DNA from: Flavobacteriaceae bacterium PS02334
Lineage (GTDB): Bacteria > Bacteroidota > Bacteroidia > Flavobacteriales > Flavobacteriaceae
Direction of reading: 5' to 3'
Assembly: GCA_029959295.1 (NCBI GenBank)
Contig: JASCOH010000003.1
Coordinates: forward strand, 124,001 to 188,000
DNA: 64,000 bases
The notes beneath the pieces are model-generated. The model was not told where the DNA came from and did not search any database. It worked only from the letters and a program-made list of their open reading frames with translations. Numbering within the stretch: the stretch's first letter is position 1; every line of letters starts with the position of its first letter. This document shows positions 42,131 to 51,079 of the stretch, one piece after another. Made by a program: the position numbers and the translations under genes.

Positions 42131-42652
42131 ATGGAAACTACTAAAATAATTGAACTTTTAAGTTATACGCTTCCTGCTTTGATTACTGGCGGGGTAGCTT
42201 ATTATTTTTTCAGCCTGCATACTAAAAATGAGGAAGGAAGACGCCGTTATTTAATTCAAAAAGAAGCGCAAAAAAATGCTTTGCCCTTGCGCTTGCAGGC
42301 GTATGAAAGAATTGCTTTATTTTTGGAAAGAATAAATCCTACGAATTTATTGGTTAGAGTTGCGCCAATTTCAAGTGAGAAAATAGATTACCAGAATTTT
42401 CTTGTGGCACATATTGATCAAGAATTTGAGCATAATTTAACCCAGCAGATTTATATTTCTGATGAATGCTGGAAAATAGTTTTGGCTGCAAAAAACGCTA
42501 CAATACAAATGATTAGAAAGGCTAGCTTAAACCCAGAAGTTAATAATGCTGACAAACTTCGTGAAGCAATATTTAATGATTTAATAGATAAGCAATCGCC
42601 GAGCAACAACGCACTGGCCTACATAAAAAAAGAAGTCGGAGAACTTTGGTAA
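42131..42652 (+). CDS. Single-pass membrane protein of unknown function (DUF7935-like)
   Basis: 173 aa from the ATG at 42131. The open frame extends 54 codons upstream through the repeat but that part is clearly not protein. The N-terminal transmembrane helix (about 9-29, LLSYTLPALITGGVAYYFFSL) is followed by EEGRRRYLIQKEAQKNALPLRLQAYERIALFLERI. This 'KNALPLRLQAYER' region is conserved in a flavobacterial family often annotated as hypothetical (DUF7935-type); I am not certain of the number. The C-terminal part is soluble and helical. It has its own promoter and a terminator shared with the patatin gene. Confidence 0.75.
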   Translation: METTKIIELLSYTLPALITGGVAYYFFSLHTKNEEGRRRYLIQKEAQKNALPLRLQAYERIALFLERINPTNLLVRVAPISSEKIDYQNFLVAHIDQEFEHNLTQQIYISDECWKIVLAAKNATIQMIRKASLNPEVNNADKLREAIFNDLIDKQSPSNNALAYIKKEVGELW

Positions 42653-42668
42653 TTTTCAAAATATAACT

Positions 42669-42700
42669 AAAAAGCCTTCCAGATTTGGAAGGCTTTTTTT
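42669..42700. terminator. Terminator shared by convergent genes
   Basis: Stem AAAAGCCTTCC / GGAAGGCTTTT, loop AGATTT, followed by T's. The last two bases of its T-tract are part of the patatin stop codon on the other strand. Confidence 0.85.
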
Positions 42701-43595
42701 ATATCTGGCTCATGCTTTCGCTTTTATTTTTGGCATATTCATAACCTTGTTTCCACCAATCAAGCATAATTTTTTTATTAAAAACTAATGGATTGTCGGT
42801 AAGTTTTGTGGGCGTATAATAAAAATTGAGCTTTACATTATTGCTCGCCGCCGCCAATCTTCCGATGATGATATCTTTTTTTTCTACTTGGTCGATGATG
42901 GTTCCGAATAAATCGATTGTCAGGGAAAACGGGTTCTTGCCTACTATTTTTTCGCCAACATTGTGTTCAGTTTCTAAAACAATTACGTCTATTTCTGTAG
43001 CGCCACGATGAATGGCTTCATGAATCGGAACTACGTTTGAAATACCACCGTCAGCATATTCAAATCCGTCTTTTGTGGCCAGACTCATGAACGGAATATA
43101 ATTGCAGGAAATCCAAATCCAGTCGCAAAAATCTTCATAACAGCACTCTAAAATTGACTTATACTCGACACAATTTTTGGTGATATTTGTTACCGTGACA
43201 ATGATATCTTTGGATGATTTTTGGAGTTCAAAAAATTCTTCTTCAGAGAAATTATCAGTGATATATTTTTTTAAATTTTTGCTTTCGCCAAAAGTGCGCT
43301 TGCCTTTCATAAACTGTTTTACCACGTTAAAGTGATTGACAGTAATGATTTCCTGATTCTTTTTATGCTTGATTATGAATGGGTTGACACTGAAAATTTT
43401 GTCCATGTCAACGTTGGTGTAGAGCTCAAAAATCTTGTTTCCTTTGTCTAAAGCAAGATGTGGAATCAGCAGGCTTCCTGTTGACGAACCCAAATATAAT
43501 TGGTATTTTATATTTTTTTCCCTGATAAGATATTGAGCAACACCGCCGGCAAAAGCGCCTTTGCTTCCGCCGCCTGAAATAACTAATGCACGCAT
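42699..43595 (-). CDS. Patatin-like phospholipase
   Basis: 298 aa. Patatin motifs in order: the oxyanion loop SGGGSKGAFAGG (residues about 7-18), the nucleophile elbow YLGSSTGSLL (GSSTG, Ser), and the catalytic Asp motif YADGGISNVVP. The Ser-Asp dyad is therefore complete. There is no signal peptide, so it is a cytosolic or peripheral lipid acyl hydrolase; lipid substrate unknown. No type V secretion barrel is fused. Upstream is the M1 peptidase on the same strand, 62 bp away. Confidence 0.92.
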   Translation of the reverse strand: MRALVISGGGSKGAFAGGVAQYLIREKNIKYQLYLGSSTGSLLIPHLALDKGNKIFELYTNVDMDKIFSVNPFIIKHKKNQEIITVNHFNVVKQFMKGKRTFGESKNLKKYITDNFSEEEFFELQKSSKDIIVTVTNITKNCVEYKSILECCYEDFCDWIWISCNYIPFMSLATKDGFEYADGGISNVVPIHEAIHRGATEIDVIVLETEHNVGEKIVGKNPFSLTIDLFGTIIDQVEKKDIIIGRLAAASNNVKLNFYYTPTKLTDNPLVFNKKIMLDWWKQGYEYAKNKSESMSQI

Positions 43596-43657
43596 AAATT
43601 TTTAGAAATTTGGTTAAAAATAAGATGTATTTTTTGAATAAAATTATTTTTAACAGT

Positions 43658-45715
43658 CTATCCTAATAATCGCTGCAATTGCGCTTTTTCATTCTCTGGC
43701 AGTGTCGGCAATAATTCTAAATAGTAATTTTTAAACTTTTCTTTCTTGATTAGCTCGCGAATTTTATCTCTGGCGAATTTAGAAAATTGCCATTTGTGGC
43801 TCACCAAAGGATTTACAAGTGCTTTCAAAACGTTGGTGTCAGTAGGTTTTATAAAAATTAAATTTGTAATTGCATTTTGACGAACATTGCTTTCGAATTT
43901 CGGAGTTGTATAATTTAAAAGCTCGTCATAGAAATTTATTTTGTTTTCCACTTCATAATCCTTGCTCATCAAAGCCATTGTCAACCAAAGAATTCGCAGG
44001 TTTTTATCATTCATCCCAATCCAAGTTTTGGATTTTTCAAGGTATTTGTGTTGCTCTTTTGGAAACTGCGACCAAAGCACATTCAACGCAATTTCTTTGG
44101 TGACATAAGAATTATCATCTAAAAAAGTTTCAAATTCTGGCTTAAACTCTTCAGGAAATTTATTGATGGTTTTTGCAACCGCCTGCCTTACTTTCAAATC
44201 TTTTGAAGCCATGGCCAACTTTAAAAGCATTTCTTTTTCTTTAAATTCTAAAGGTTGCAATTGAAACACAACTTCTTCTTTTAAAGGAAAATAAGCGTCA
44301 GATTTTAGAATTTTTTCAAACAATTTATGCTTTTCTGCCAAAGGTTTTTCTGCCAAAGGAAGCAATTCTAAATAGCTTTTGATAAATTTATTTTTCTGCA
44401 ATAATTGCAAAGCTTCTTTTACTTCAAAACCAGACTGTTCCAACCAAATTTTTTGGAATTTCGTCGTATCAAATTTGGAAATTTTATTAATTTCTTTTAA
44501 AAAGTTATCAGTTTCAACATTTTGAAAAGAGTATTTTTCCAAGTATGATTTTACAGCTTTTTGGAAGTTTTTTTCACCTACGTTTTCACGTAAGAAATGC
44601 AAAGCCCAAGCTCCTTTTTCATAAAAAGTAAGCGAGCTCGCATTTGGATTCAGCAACGGAATGGTGTCTGTTTTCGAAGCTTGCTGCAATTGTTCTGCGA
44701 TTTCATACATTTTCCAATTAAAATGGTCATCGCCGAAAAGTTCTTTTTCAGCCATTAAGGCATAATAGGTCGCAAAACCTTCCTGAAGCCAATGATCTTT
44801 GCCTGATTTTGCCGTAATCAAATCGCCAAACCACTGATGTGCCAATTCATGCGCATTTACGTTTATGTAATTTCGGTCGTTAAAACCAATTTCATCTACA
44901 ACATAATCTTCAGAAAAAATCGTGGAAGTTGTGTTTTCCATTCCTCCATATAAAAAATCTTTTACCGGAATCTGACGGTAAATTTCCCAGGGATACTTCA
45001 CTCCGATTTCCTTTTCCAGAAAATCAAAAATCTGCTTGCTGTGTTTGTAAGTCGTCTCAAATTTAGAGGCTTCTTCCTCAGAAAGGTAGAACTCTAAAGG
45101 AATTCCTGAAGCCGAAGTCTCCGTTTTCTTTTCAAATTTTCCAATGGCAAGCATCGCTAGATACGAGCTCATCGGCTTTTCCATGTCATAATTCCAAGTT
45201 TTTATATTTCCCGAAATTTCAGAATTCTTTAGCTTTCCATTAGAAATTGCGGTGAAGTTTTTATCGTAATTCAATGAAATGCTGAAAATTACTTTTTCAT
45301 TTACATCATCAAAACTTGGCAACCAATGGCTTGTATATTTTCCTTGACCTTGCGTCCAGATTTGCAAGCCGTCGCCTTCTCCGAAGAAATACAAAGTCTG
45401 CTTTGGCTTTGCTTTATATTTGAAAATCAGCGTATTATTTCCTATTTTAAATCCTTGGAACAATTTTAATTCTGCTGGAGAATTTTTAAATTGAACCGAT
45501 TTAGTATTAATCTGAACTTCAGAAAAATCCATGTTTTTTGCATCAATTCTGATAGTATCAATAGTTGACAAAACTTCAAAATCATAAGAAACCTGGCCTG
45601 AAATTGTTTTTTGAACAGCATCCAAATCAAGATTAGCATGCACATTTTTAAAATCTACTTTTGTAGTTTGCTGTGCAAAAGCAAAACTTGAGAGCAAAAG
45701 AAAAATATATTTCAT
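43658..45715 (-). CDS. Secreted M1-family metallopeptidase (aminopeptidase)
   Basis: 685 aa. Signal peptide 1-15 (MKYIFLLLSSFAFAQQ). The N-terminal beta-domain is followed by the thermolysin-like catalytic domain: exopeptidase motif GGMEN (257-261) and zinc site HELAHQW with ligands His289, His293 and, after a spacer, Glu312 in LQEGFATYY. A C-terminal ARM-like helical part has repeated PLxxKxxLFEKI patterns. It would release N-terminal residues from peptides in the periplasm or outside the cell. It lies 6 bp after a DUF1697 gene on the same strand, which suggests co-transcription without a known functional link. Confidence 0.93.
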   Translation of the reverse strand: MKYIFLLLSSFAFAQQTTKVDFKNVHANLDLDAVQKTISGQVSYDFEVLSTIDTIRIDAKNMDFSEVQINTKSVQFKNSPAELKLFQGFKIGNNTLIFKYKAKPKQTLYFFGEGDGLQIWTQGQGKYTSHWLPSFDDVNEKVIFSISLNYDKNFTAISNGKLKNSEISGNIKTWNYDMEKPMSSYLAMLAIGKFEKKTETSASGIPLEFYLSEEEASKFETTYKHSKQIFDFLEKEIGVKYPWEIYRQIPVKDFLYGGMENTTSTIFSEDYVVDEIGFNDRNYINVNAHELAHQWFGDLITAKSGKDHWLQEGFATYYALMAEKELFGDDHFNWKMYEIAEQLQQASKTDTIPLLNPNASSLTFYEKGAWALHFLRENVGEKNFQKAVKSYLEKYSFQNVETDNFLKEINKISKFDTTKFQKIWLEQSGFEVKEALQLLQKNKFIKSYLELLPLAEKPLAEKHKLFEKILKSDAYFPLKEEVVFQLQPLEFKEKEMLLKLAMASKDLKVRQAVAKTINKFPEEFKPEFETFLDDNSYVTKEIALNVLWSQFPKEQHKYLEKSKTWIGMNDKNLRILWLTMALMSKDYEVENKINFYDELLNYTTPKFESNVRQNAITNLIFIKPTDTNVLKALVNPLVSHKWQFSKFARDKIRELIKKEKFKNYYLELLPTLPENEKAQLQRLLG

Positions 45716-45721
45716 AGCTGC

Positions 45722-46267
45722 TTATTTTTCTTCGTAAATTTTCAATAATTGCGTAACGGTATTCCAGTTTCTGATTGTGGCAGTCACGTTCAATTTTTTC
45801 TCAATATATTTCTGGTCAAACCGAGTTTTTCCAGCGCCGACAGCATATTTTATGTAAATTTTATTCCCGTCGATGCTCGCTTCATCGGGCTTGAATTGGC
45901 TTATTTTCAAATCATTGATGCTGTCGCTTTTTAAAGTTGTAGAAACAAAAGCGACATATAATTTTTTCGTATCAATATCTTTTTCTTTCAAGTAAGGATT
46001 GTTTTTAAAACAGACCGCCAAATCATCTTTATTTACAACAACTATAGGCACTTCATGCCCAAAAACCTTAAAAATTTCCTGCTTGATTACAAAACCGACT
46101 TTCGAAGCATTTTCTTCGTCAGTATCTACAAAAACATTTCCTGATTGAATGTAAGTCTGCACATTTTGAAAACCGATGGCTTCTAAAGTAGTTTTCAAAG
46201 CTTCCATTTTAATCATATTGTGGCCTGAAACATTGATGCCGCGAAGCAATGCGAGATGAGTTGTCAT
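45722..46267 (-). CDS. DUF1697 domain protein
   Basis: 181 aa with the whole DUF1697 pattern: the start HLALLRGINVSGHNMIKMEAL, ALGF-like FQNVQTYIQSGNVFVDT, VPIVVVNKDDLAVC, LYVAFVST, and the end IEKKLNVTATIRNWNTVTQLLKI. Cytosolic; no function established for the family. It is co-directional with and 6 bp upstream of the M1 peptidase gene and has a terminator-like hairpin from the upstream helicase gene before it. Confidence 0.9.
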   Translation of the reverse strand: MTTHLALLRGINVSGHNMIKMEALKTTLEAIGFQNVQTYIQSGNVFVDTDEENASKVGFVIKQEIFKVFGHEVPIVVVNKDDLAVCFKNNPYLKEKDIDTKKLYVAFVSTTLKSDSINDLKISQFKPDEASIDGNKIYIKYAVGAGKTRFDQKYIEKKLNVTATIRNWNTVTQLLKIYEEK

Positions 46268-46307
46268 TTAAATTTATTTGAATTTTCGTATTGAAGCTAA
46301 ATTAAAT

Positions 46308-46338
46308 AAAAAAGCTGAAGTTTGAGCTTCAGCTTTTT
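46308..46338 (-). terminator. Terminator after the 46.4-kb DEAD-box helicase gene
   Basis: Stem AAAAAAGCTGAAG / CTTCAGCTTTTT with loop TTTGAG and A/T tracts on both sides. Lies 33 bp after the helicase stop on the minus strand. Confidence 0.8.
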
Positions 46339-46370
46339 GTTATATATTATGTTGCGAAATTTATTTGTTA

Positions 46371-47717
46371 CTATTTCTTCTTAAACTTCTTTTTTGGTTC
46401 GTCAGATTTCACAGCAACTGGATTTTTTGTCTGCAAAAGTTGGTGCGCCAACAATTTTTCGATCAATTCGTCTTTCGTCAAATGATGAAAAACAGTTTTG
46501 ATTTTATCTTTGAAAGCTATTGAAACTTCGTGATTGGGCTTGGTTTTGAAAATCTGTTTTGCCCACAAAAAAGTATTATTTTCTTCAATACTTTCGGCTG
46601 AAGGCTTTTTAAATTCGCTGAACTTTATCCCTAATTCTTTTTCAAAATCAGCAATTTCAACAACTTCTTCGGGTTGTAAAACAGTTAAAGAAAGTCCCTT
46701 TGCTCCTGCTCTTGCTGTTCTTCCGCTTCTGTGAACATACGTTTCATACGTATCTGGAAGATGGTAATTTACTACGTAAGCAATTTCTTTTACGTCAATT
46801 CCTCTCGCCGCCAAATCAGTTGCTACTAAAATTGAAATATGGCCTTCGCGAAACTGTTCCATGATTCTGTCACGAATCGGCTGGGTCAAACTTCCGTGTA
46901 ACGCGCCAGAGGAAAATTTATTTATCGCTAAATTTTTAGCTAATTTATTTACTGCCGCTTTTGTTTTACAGAAAATAATACCGCGTTGTCCTTCCTTAGA
47001 ATTTAAAAAATGTGTCAAAACATCTAATTTTTCTTCTGGTTCAACTACAATATAATTATGGTCAATTCCTTGGTTTCCAGAAGTTGCCATGTCAGCGCTG
47101 ACTTGCGTGACATTTTTCTGCATGTAATTCTGAACCAATTGCTTCATCGCTCCAGGCATTGTTGCTGAAAAAAGCCAAGTTCTTCTATTTTTAGGAAGTT
47201 CCGCTATTATTTCATCCAAGCCTTCTTTCAAAGCCGTCATCATTTCGTCAGCTTCGTCCAAAATCAAAAACTTGCAATCTTTGATATTGATCGCTTGTCT
47301 TTTAATCAAATCGATCAATCTTCCTGGCGTTGCTACAACGATGTGCGCGCCTTGAGAAAGTCTTTCGATTTGTGGCTTGATCGGAATGCCGCCGCAGGTA
47401 GAAGCAATGGAAATCGCCGGCGTAAATTTGGCGAAAGCCACTAAATTATCGTAAATCTGATGTCCTAATTCTCTTGTTGGAACTAAAATTACAGCTTGAA
47501 TTTTAGAATTTTCAGCATCAATTAATTGCAATAAAGGCAAACCAAACGCAGCAGTTTTTCCTGTTCCTGTTTTGGCAAGACCGACGAAATCATCTGTTTT
47601 GCTTAACAAAACCGGAATTGCTTTCTGCTGGATTTCCGTTGGAACAGAAAAACCCAATTCGTTAATTCCTTTAATTATATCGGCTGAAAAGCCAAATTCT
47701 GAAAATGCGTTAGCCAT
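46371..47717 (-). CDS. DEAD-box ATP-dependent RNA helicase
   Basis: 448 aa. Motifs: PTEIQQKAIP, AKTGTGKTAAF (Walker A), PTRELG, GG, ATPGRLIDL, DEAD (LDEADEMM), SATMPG, FCKTK, ATDLAARGIDV and HRSGRTARAG. The C-terminal 90 residues (after SLTVLQPEE) carry an extra region with EKELGIKF and end in KKKFKKK. It is a DeaD/DbpA-like rather than RhlE-like type; the second DEAD-box gene in the window at 18377 is only distantly similar. Likely in ribosome biogenesis or mRNA decay at low temperature. Monocistronic by position, with a terminator after it. Confidence 0.93.
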   Translation of the reverse strand: MANAFSEFGFSADIIKGINELGFSVPTEIQQKAIPVLLSKTDDFVGLAKTGTGKTAAFGLPLLQLIDAENSKIQAVILVPTRELGHQIYDNLVAFAKFTPAISIASTCGGIPIKPQIERLSQGAHIVVATPGRLIDLIKRQAINIKDCKFLILDEADEMMTALKEGLDEIIAELPKNRRTWLFSATMPGAMKQLVQNYMQKNVTQVSADMATSGNQGIDHNYIVVEPEEKLDVLTHFLNSKEGQRGIIFCKTKAAVNKLAKNLAINKFSSGALHGSLTQPIRDRIMEQFREGHISILVATDLAARGIDVKEIAYVVNYHLPDTYETYVHRSGRTARAGAKGLSLTVLQPEEVVEIADFEKELGIKFSEFKKPSAESIEENNTFLWAKQIFKTKPNHEVSIAFKDKIKTVFHHLTKDELIEKLLAHQLLQTKNPVAVKSDEPKKKFKKK

Positions 47718-47764
47718 AAAATTATTTTAGTTTGAGTAAAAGGCGTGTAATTATTCTAGAAAAA

Positions 47765-49306
47765 TCAATCCGGTTCGTTCATGATTTTTTCTCTGTATTT
47801 TTTTCCTATCAAAAGGGCAAGCTTCAATTTATAATCTTCCATTAGCCATTCACGGTAATTTTTACTGCTTTTGCTCAGGCAATTCGTAAAATATTTCACG
47901 CGGCATTCAATATCATCTTCCAATTCTTTTGAAAGATTTTTAGCTTCGGATAAAGTTTCAGTATTGTCGACACACATGGCTGCATGCTGGTCAATTGATT
48001 TGTCTAAAACTACTTTTGAACGCTCATTTTTTGCGATAGCCAATTTGTGCTGTTCATCCACATCAAAAGAAACATCCTTAGTTTTGCTGAACTTGGCACG
48101 CAAATCTGGTGGCATTGAATATTTAAAATGCAATTCGATTTCAGCATCGTCGCGAAGATTTTCCAAATAAAATTCTGGTGATTTGAAGATATGTTGCCAA
48201 TCAATTGGCTCACTCCAGAGTCCGAAACGTGCCGCATTATTTCCTAAATCGATTACCGTAAAATTATCTTTTCCAGGCAATTTTCGAGAACCGCGGCCAA
48301 TCATCTGAAAATACAAAGTCAGTGATTTTGTCGCACGGTTTAAGATAATCGTTTCCACTGTCGGTTCATCAAAACCAGTTGTCAAAATTCCGACCGAAGT
48401 CAAAATTGCATCTGGCGTATGCTTGAACCAAGACAAAATATCCTTTCTGTCTTCTGTCGTCGTGGTGTTATCTAAATGGCGAATGTCATAACCGGCTTCC
48501 CTGAAAGTTTCATAAACATATAAAGAAGTGTTGATTCCGTTATTGAAAATCAGCGTCTTTTTTCCTAAAGATTTTTCTGTATAAGCGTGCAATAATTTCT
48601 CTTGCATTGCCATGTTGGTGTACAAATCATCAGAAGATTTTACGGTATAATCACCATTGATTCCGACTTTTAGAGAAGTCAAACCGACATCATAACTATA
48701 AGTCACAGCTTTCGCCAAGAATCCGTTTTCGATTAATTTATTAATCGGATCGCCGACAATGAGCTCGTCATAATTTTCATTCATCGGAAGCTTGATATTC
48801 GAGCTCAAAGGTGTTGCCGTTACTCCTAAAATAAACGAATTTTTAAACGATACCAAAAGCTTGCGGAAGGAGTTGTAGTGCGCTTCATCGATAATTACCA
48901 GACCTACATTTTCAATCTGCAATTTCTCATCATTAAGCCTGTTTTTCAGCGTTTCGACCATCGCTACGAAGCAAGAATATTCTTCTTGGTCGGGCAATTC
49001 TTTGATGACACTGTTGATGATTTTATTTTTAACGTTGAAACTTTTCAGCATTTTTGATGTCTGCTTGCAAAGCTCAATTCTATGCGTCAGTACCACCACT
49101 TTTTTATCATAGTCTGCCAAATATCTTCTGACGATTTCTGAGAAAATTACCGTTTTTCCGCCGCCCGTTGGCAATTGATAAAGCAAATGGTGATTTTTTG
49201 GAGCATTGTCCAGCCTGTCAAAAATGGCATTAATATCCCCTTGCTGATAGGCATAAAGTTGTTTTCTTTCTTCTTGTTTGATTTCTGTAGTCGTTGTTTG
49301 GGACAT
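47765..49306 (-). CDS. SSL2/RadD-like superfamily 2 DNA helicase
   Basis: 513 aa from the ATG at 49306 (MSQTTTTEIKQ); a ten-codon extension upstream looks random. SF2 motifs: QLPTGGGKTVIFSE (Walker A), VLTHRIELC, VIIDEAHYNSF (DEAH box), LGVTATPLSS (III), HLDNTTTTEDRK, SVGILTTGFDEPTVETIILNRATKS (V) and MIGRGSRKLPG (VI). The core is like type III restriction res subunits and RadD, without an endonuclease domain. The C-terminus (about 380-513) is charged and without a known domain. RadD proteins act in repair of double-strand breaks and help RecA; this role is inferred. It is divergent from endonuclease V. Confidence 0.87.
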   Translation of the reverse strand: MSQTTTTEIKQEERKQLYAYQQGDINAIFDRLDNAPKNHHLLYQLPTGGGKTVIFSEIVRRYLADYDKKVVVLTHRIELCKQTSKMLKSFNVKNKIINSVIKELPDQEEYSCFVAMVETLKNRLNDEKLQIENVGLVIIDEAHYNSFRKLLVSFKNSFILGVTATPLSSNIKLPMNENYDELIVGDPINKLIENGFLAKAVTYSYDVGLTSLKVGINGDYTVKSSDDLYTNMAMQEKLLHAYTEKSLGKKTLIFNNGINTSLYVYETFREAGYDIRHLDNTTTTEDRKDILSWFKHTPDAILTSVGILTTGFDEPTVETIILNRATKSLTLYFQMIGRGSRKLPGKDNFTVIDLGNNAARFGLWSEPIDWQHIFKSPEFYLENLRDDAEIELHFKYSMPPDLRAKFSKTKDVSFDVDEQHKLAIAKNERSKVVLDKSIDQHAAMCVDNTETLSEAKNLSKELEDDIECRVKYFTNCLSKSSKNYREWLMEDYKLKLALLIGKKYREKIMNEPD

Positions 49307-49500
49307 TGTGGTTTTTGATAATTTGCAAAAGTACACCTAAAAAAGGTTAAATGGTAATTTTGAATTTATATTTTCTAAAATTTACGATAAACTTTATAAA
49401 AACATTAGCTAATCATATAACCTTGAGCGGATTTTTAAAACCTAATTTTGTTAGAACGGAACACTATCTTAAATCTGAACCCCGAAATCTTACTCTTTTT

Positions 49501-50208
49501 ATGCTGAACTATGATGATTTTACGATAGAAAGAGCTACGCTTCTTCAAAATGAGATGCGGAAAAATATTTCTTTGAAGACTTTAAACAAGAATATTACCA
49601 CTATCGCCGGCGCTGACATTTCTCACGACGTTGGCAGTTCAAGATTGTTTGCGGGAATTGTAATTTTGAGTTTTCCAGAGCTAATTCCGCTATCGTATTC
49701 TTTGGCGGAAGGCGAATCAAAATTTGAATATAAATCTGAATTTTTGGCTTTCAGGGAAGTTCCTACACTTTTAAAAGCTTGGGAACAGATTCCGAATAAG
49801 CCTGATCTGTTGATTTTAGACGGACAGGGAATTACGCACCCGAGGCAGATGGGAATCGCTTCGCATTTCGGATTATTAACTGACCATCCCACAATCGGCT
49901 GTGCAAAAAATATGCTTCATGGAGAATACAGCGCTTTGGAAGAAGAAAAATTCAGCACCTGCCCGATTTATAAAAAGGGAGAAAAATTAGGACACGCCTT
50001 GCGAACTAAAAAAAGCGTTAAGCCTGTTTTTATTTCTCCAGGACACCACATGTCAGTTGACGACAGCATTGAAATTATGCTAAATACCATCCAAAAATAT
50101 AGAATTCCGGAGCCAACAAGGCATGCGCACCAAATGGTTAATTTGTTTAGAACTGGCCAGAGAAAAGAAGGTTATTTTGAGTTAAACTGCCAGCTTCCGT
50201 TGTTTTAA
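49501..50208 (+). CDS. nfi: Endonuclease V
   Basis: 235 aa from the ATG at 49501. The frame remains open upstream to 49351, but this adds 50 residues with no family match. Motifs: TIAGADISHDVG (active-site Asp in the GADIS-type motif), LPTLLKAWEQIP, LLILDGQGITHPRQMGIASHFG (with DGQG and HPR), GCAKNM, and VDDSIEIML with the C-terminal THAHQMVN-like RHAHQMVN. It cuts the second phosphodiester 3' to deoxyinosine (deaminated adenine) or inosine in RNA. Its gene is divergent from the RadD-like helicase and convergent with the DUF6155-like gene. The 3' side is filled by the 21-bp repeat array. Confidence 0.93.
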   Translation: MLNYDDFTIERATLLQNEMRKNISLKTLNKNITTIAGADISHDVGSSRLFAGIVILSFPELIPLSYSLAEGESKFEYKSEFLAFREVPTLLKAWEQIPNKPDLLILDGQGITHPRQMGIASHFGLLTDHPTIGCAKNMLHGEYSALEEEKFSTCPIYKKGEKLGHALRTKKSVKPVFISPGHHMSVDDSIEIMLNTIQKYRIPEPTRHAHQMVNLFRTGQRKEGYFELNCQLPLF

Positions 50209-50225
50209 AAATTAAGCAGAAATCT

Positions 50226-50440
50226 ATTTAGCTTAAAGCTGTATTTAATTCGGTTTAAACGTAATCTTATTTGGCTTAAGTAAAATCTTATTTGCCTTAA
50301 GCATAATTCAATTCGGCTTAATCATAATTAGATTACGTTTAAACATAATTTTATTCGGTTTAAACGTAATCTAATTAGTCTTAAGTAAGCATAATTTTAT
50401 TCAGTTTAAGCGTAATTTAATTCGGTTAAAGCCTGAATTA
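50226..50440. repeat. Array of ten degenerate 21-bp units with a phased TTAA core
   Basis: Units begin at 50226, 50248, 50269, 50290, 50311, 50332, 50353, 50374, 50399 and 50420. Eight are exactly 21 bp, the first is 22 and the eighth is 25 (an internal TAAG duplication). A typical unit starts ATTCGG, then TTTAAAC or CTTAAGC, then GTAATCTT or ATAATTTT. TTAA lies at bases 8-11 of the unit in nine of ten cases and at 7-10 in the last. Several centres are palindromes (GTTTAAAC, CTTAAG). The array lies between convergent genes and has no spacer structure. Confidence 0.85.
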
Positions 50441-50443
50441 ATA

Positions 50444-50956
50444 TTAATCAAAGATCTCTAAAACTCTCTCAAACTCATTTTTGTTTTCCCAGCGCTGTTC
50501 GAAAGCTCTTTCCTTTATATCAAAAAATCGCTTTTTATATTCAGAAATTAATCCGTTTTCAATAGAATATTTTACGACCTGCTCAAATGAATTGAGCATG
50601 CTTTTGTAAAAAGACGAATAGCGCATTTCTCGTTTTGCAGCATATTTTTGGGCAATTTCAATATTGTGAAGCATGATATCTGCCACCACGAAAGCATCGA
50701 CGCCAAGACTTAAATAATGCTTGATGATTTTTTGGGCTGTAGAACGGCGCAATTTTGGACGCTTGTTTTTTATTGGAAAATATTCGTTCGTAATTTTCAG
50801 TTTTGCTTCTTGAGAAAGCTTTTCTTCCTTTGGGTTGAACACAAAATCATAATAGACTTTTACATCTGAAAACTTCTCATAAAGCTCAATTAACTGCTCT
50901 TCAAGCTGTTCTTTATCTAATTCTTTCAGATATTTTTTCAAATCTCTCTTGCTCAT
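50444..50956 (-). CDS. DUF6155-like protein, unknown function
   Basis: 170 aa from the ATG at 50956 (MSKRDLKKYLK); a four-codon extension is possible. It is a soluble, highly charged, helical protein: KEQLEEQLIELYEKFSDVKVYYDFVFNPKEEKL, RPKLRRSTAQKIIKHYLSLGVD, AFVVADIMLHNIEIAQKYAAKREM. I believe this is the family annotated DUF6155 in Flavobacteriia. No catalytic motif is evident; the charge pattern could fit nucleic-acid or protein binding. The stop codon lies only four bases from the 21-bp repeat array, so the array would be transcribed in its 3' untranslated region unless transcription stops within it. Convergent with endonuclease V. Confidence 0.75.
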   Translation of the reverse strand: MSKRDLKKYLKELDKEQLEEQLIELYEKFSDVKVYYDFVFNPKEEKLSQEAKLKITNEYFPIKNKRPKLRRSTAQKIIKHYLSLGVDAFVVADIMLHNIEIAQKYAAKREMRYSSFYKSMLNSFEQVVKYSIENGLISEYKKRFFDIKERAFEQRWENKNEFERVLEIFD

Positions 50957-51079
50957 TTTCAGGATCACTTTTTACAAAGATAGTACAAGCTATCTTATTA
51001 AATTTAATAAAATCAAAGGCTTTGGCGTTTTTAATCCTCATCGTTTATGCTTAAATTTGTAAACTACAAAAAAAAATCA

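Noticed and set aside
47765-49306. Type III restriction endonuclease
   Set aside because: Has only the SF2 helicase part; no mod gene and no nuclease domain, so RadD/SSL2-like repair helicase is the better reading.
49351-49500. 50-codon extension of endonuclease V
   Set aside because: Asn/Ile/Phe-rich random sequence, no match to the family, whose length is reached from 49501.
50226-50440. Possible CRISPR array
   Set aside because: Units are directly adjacent with no unique spacers, are only 21 bp and are degenerate; no cas genes are near.
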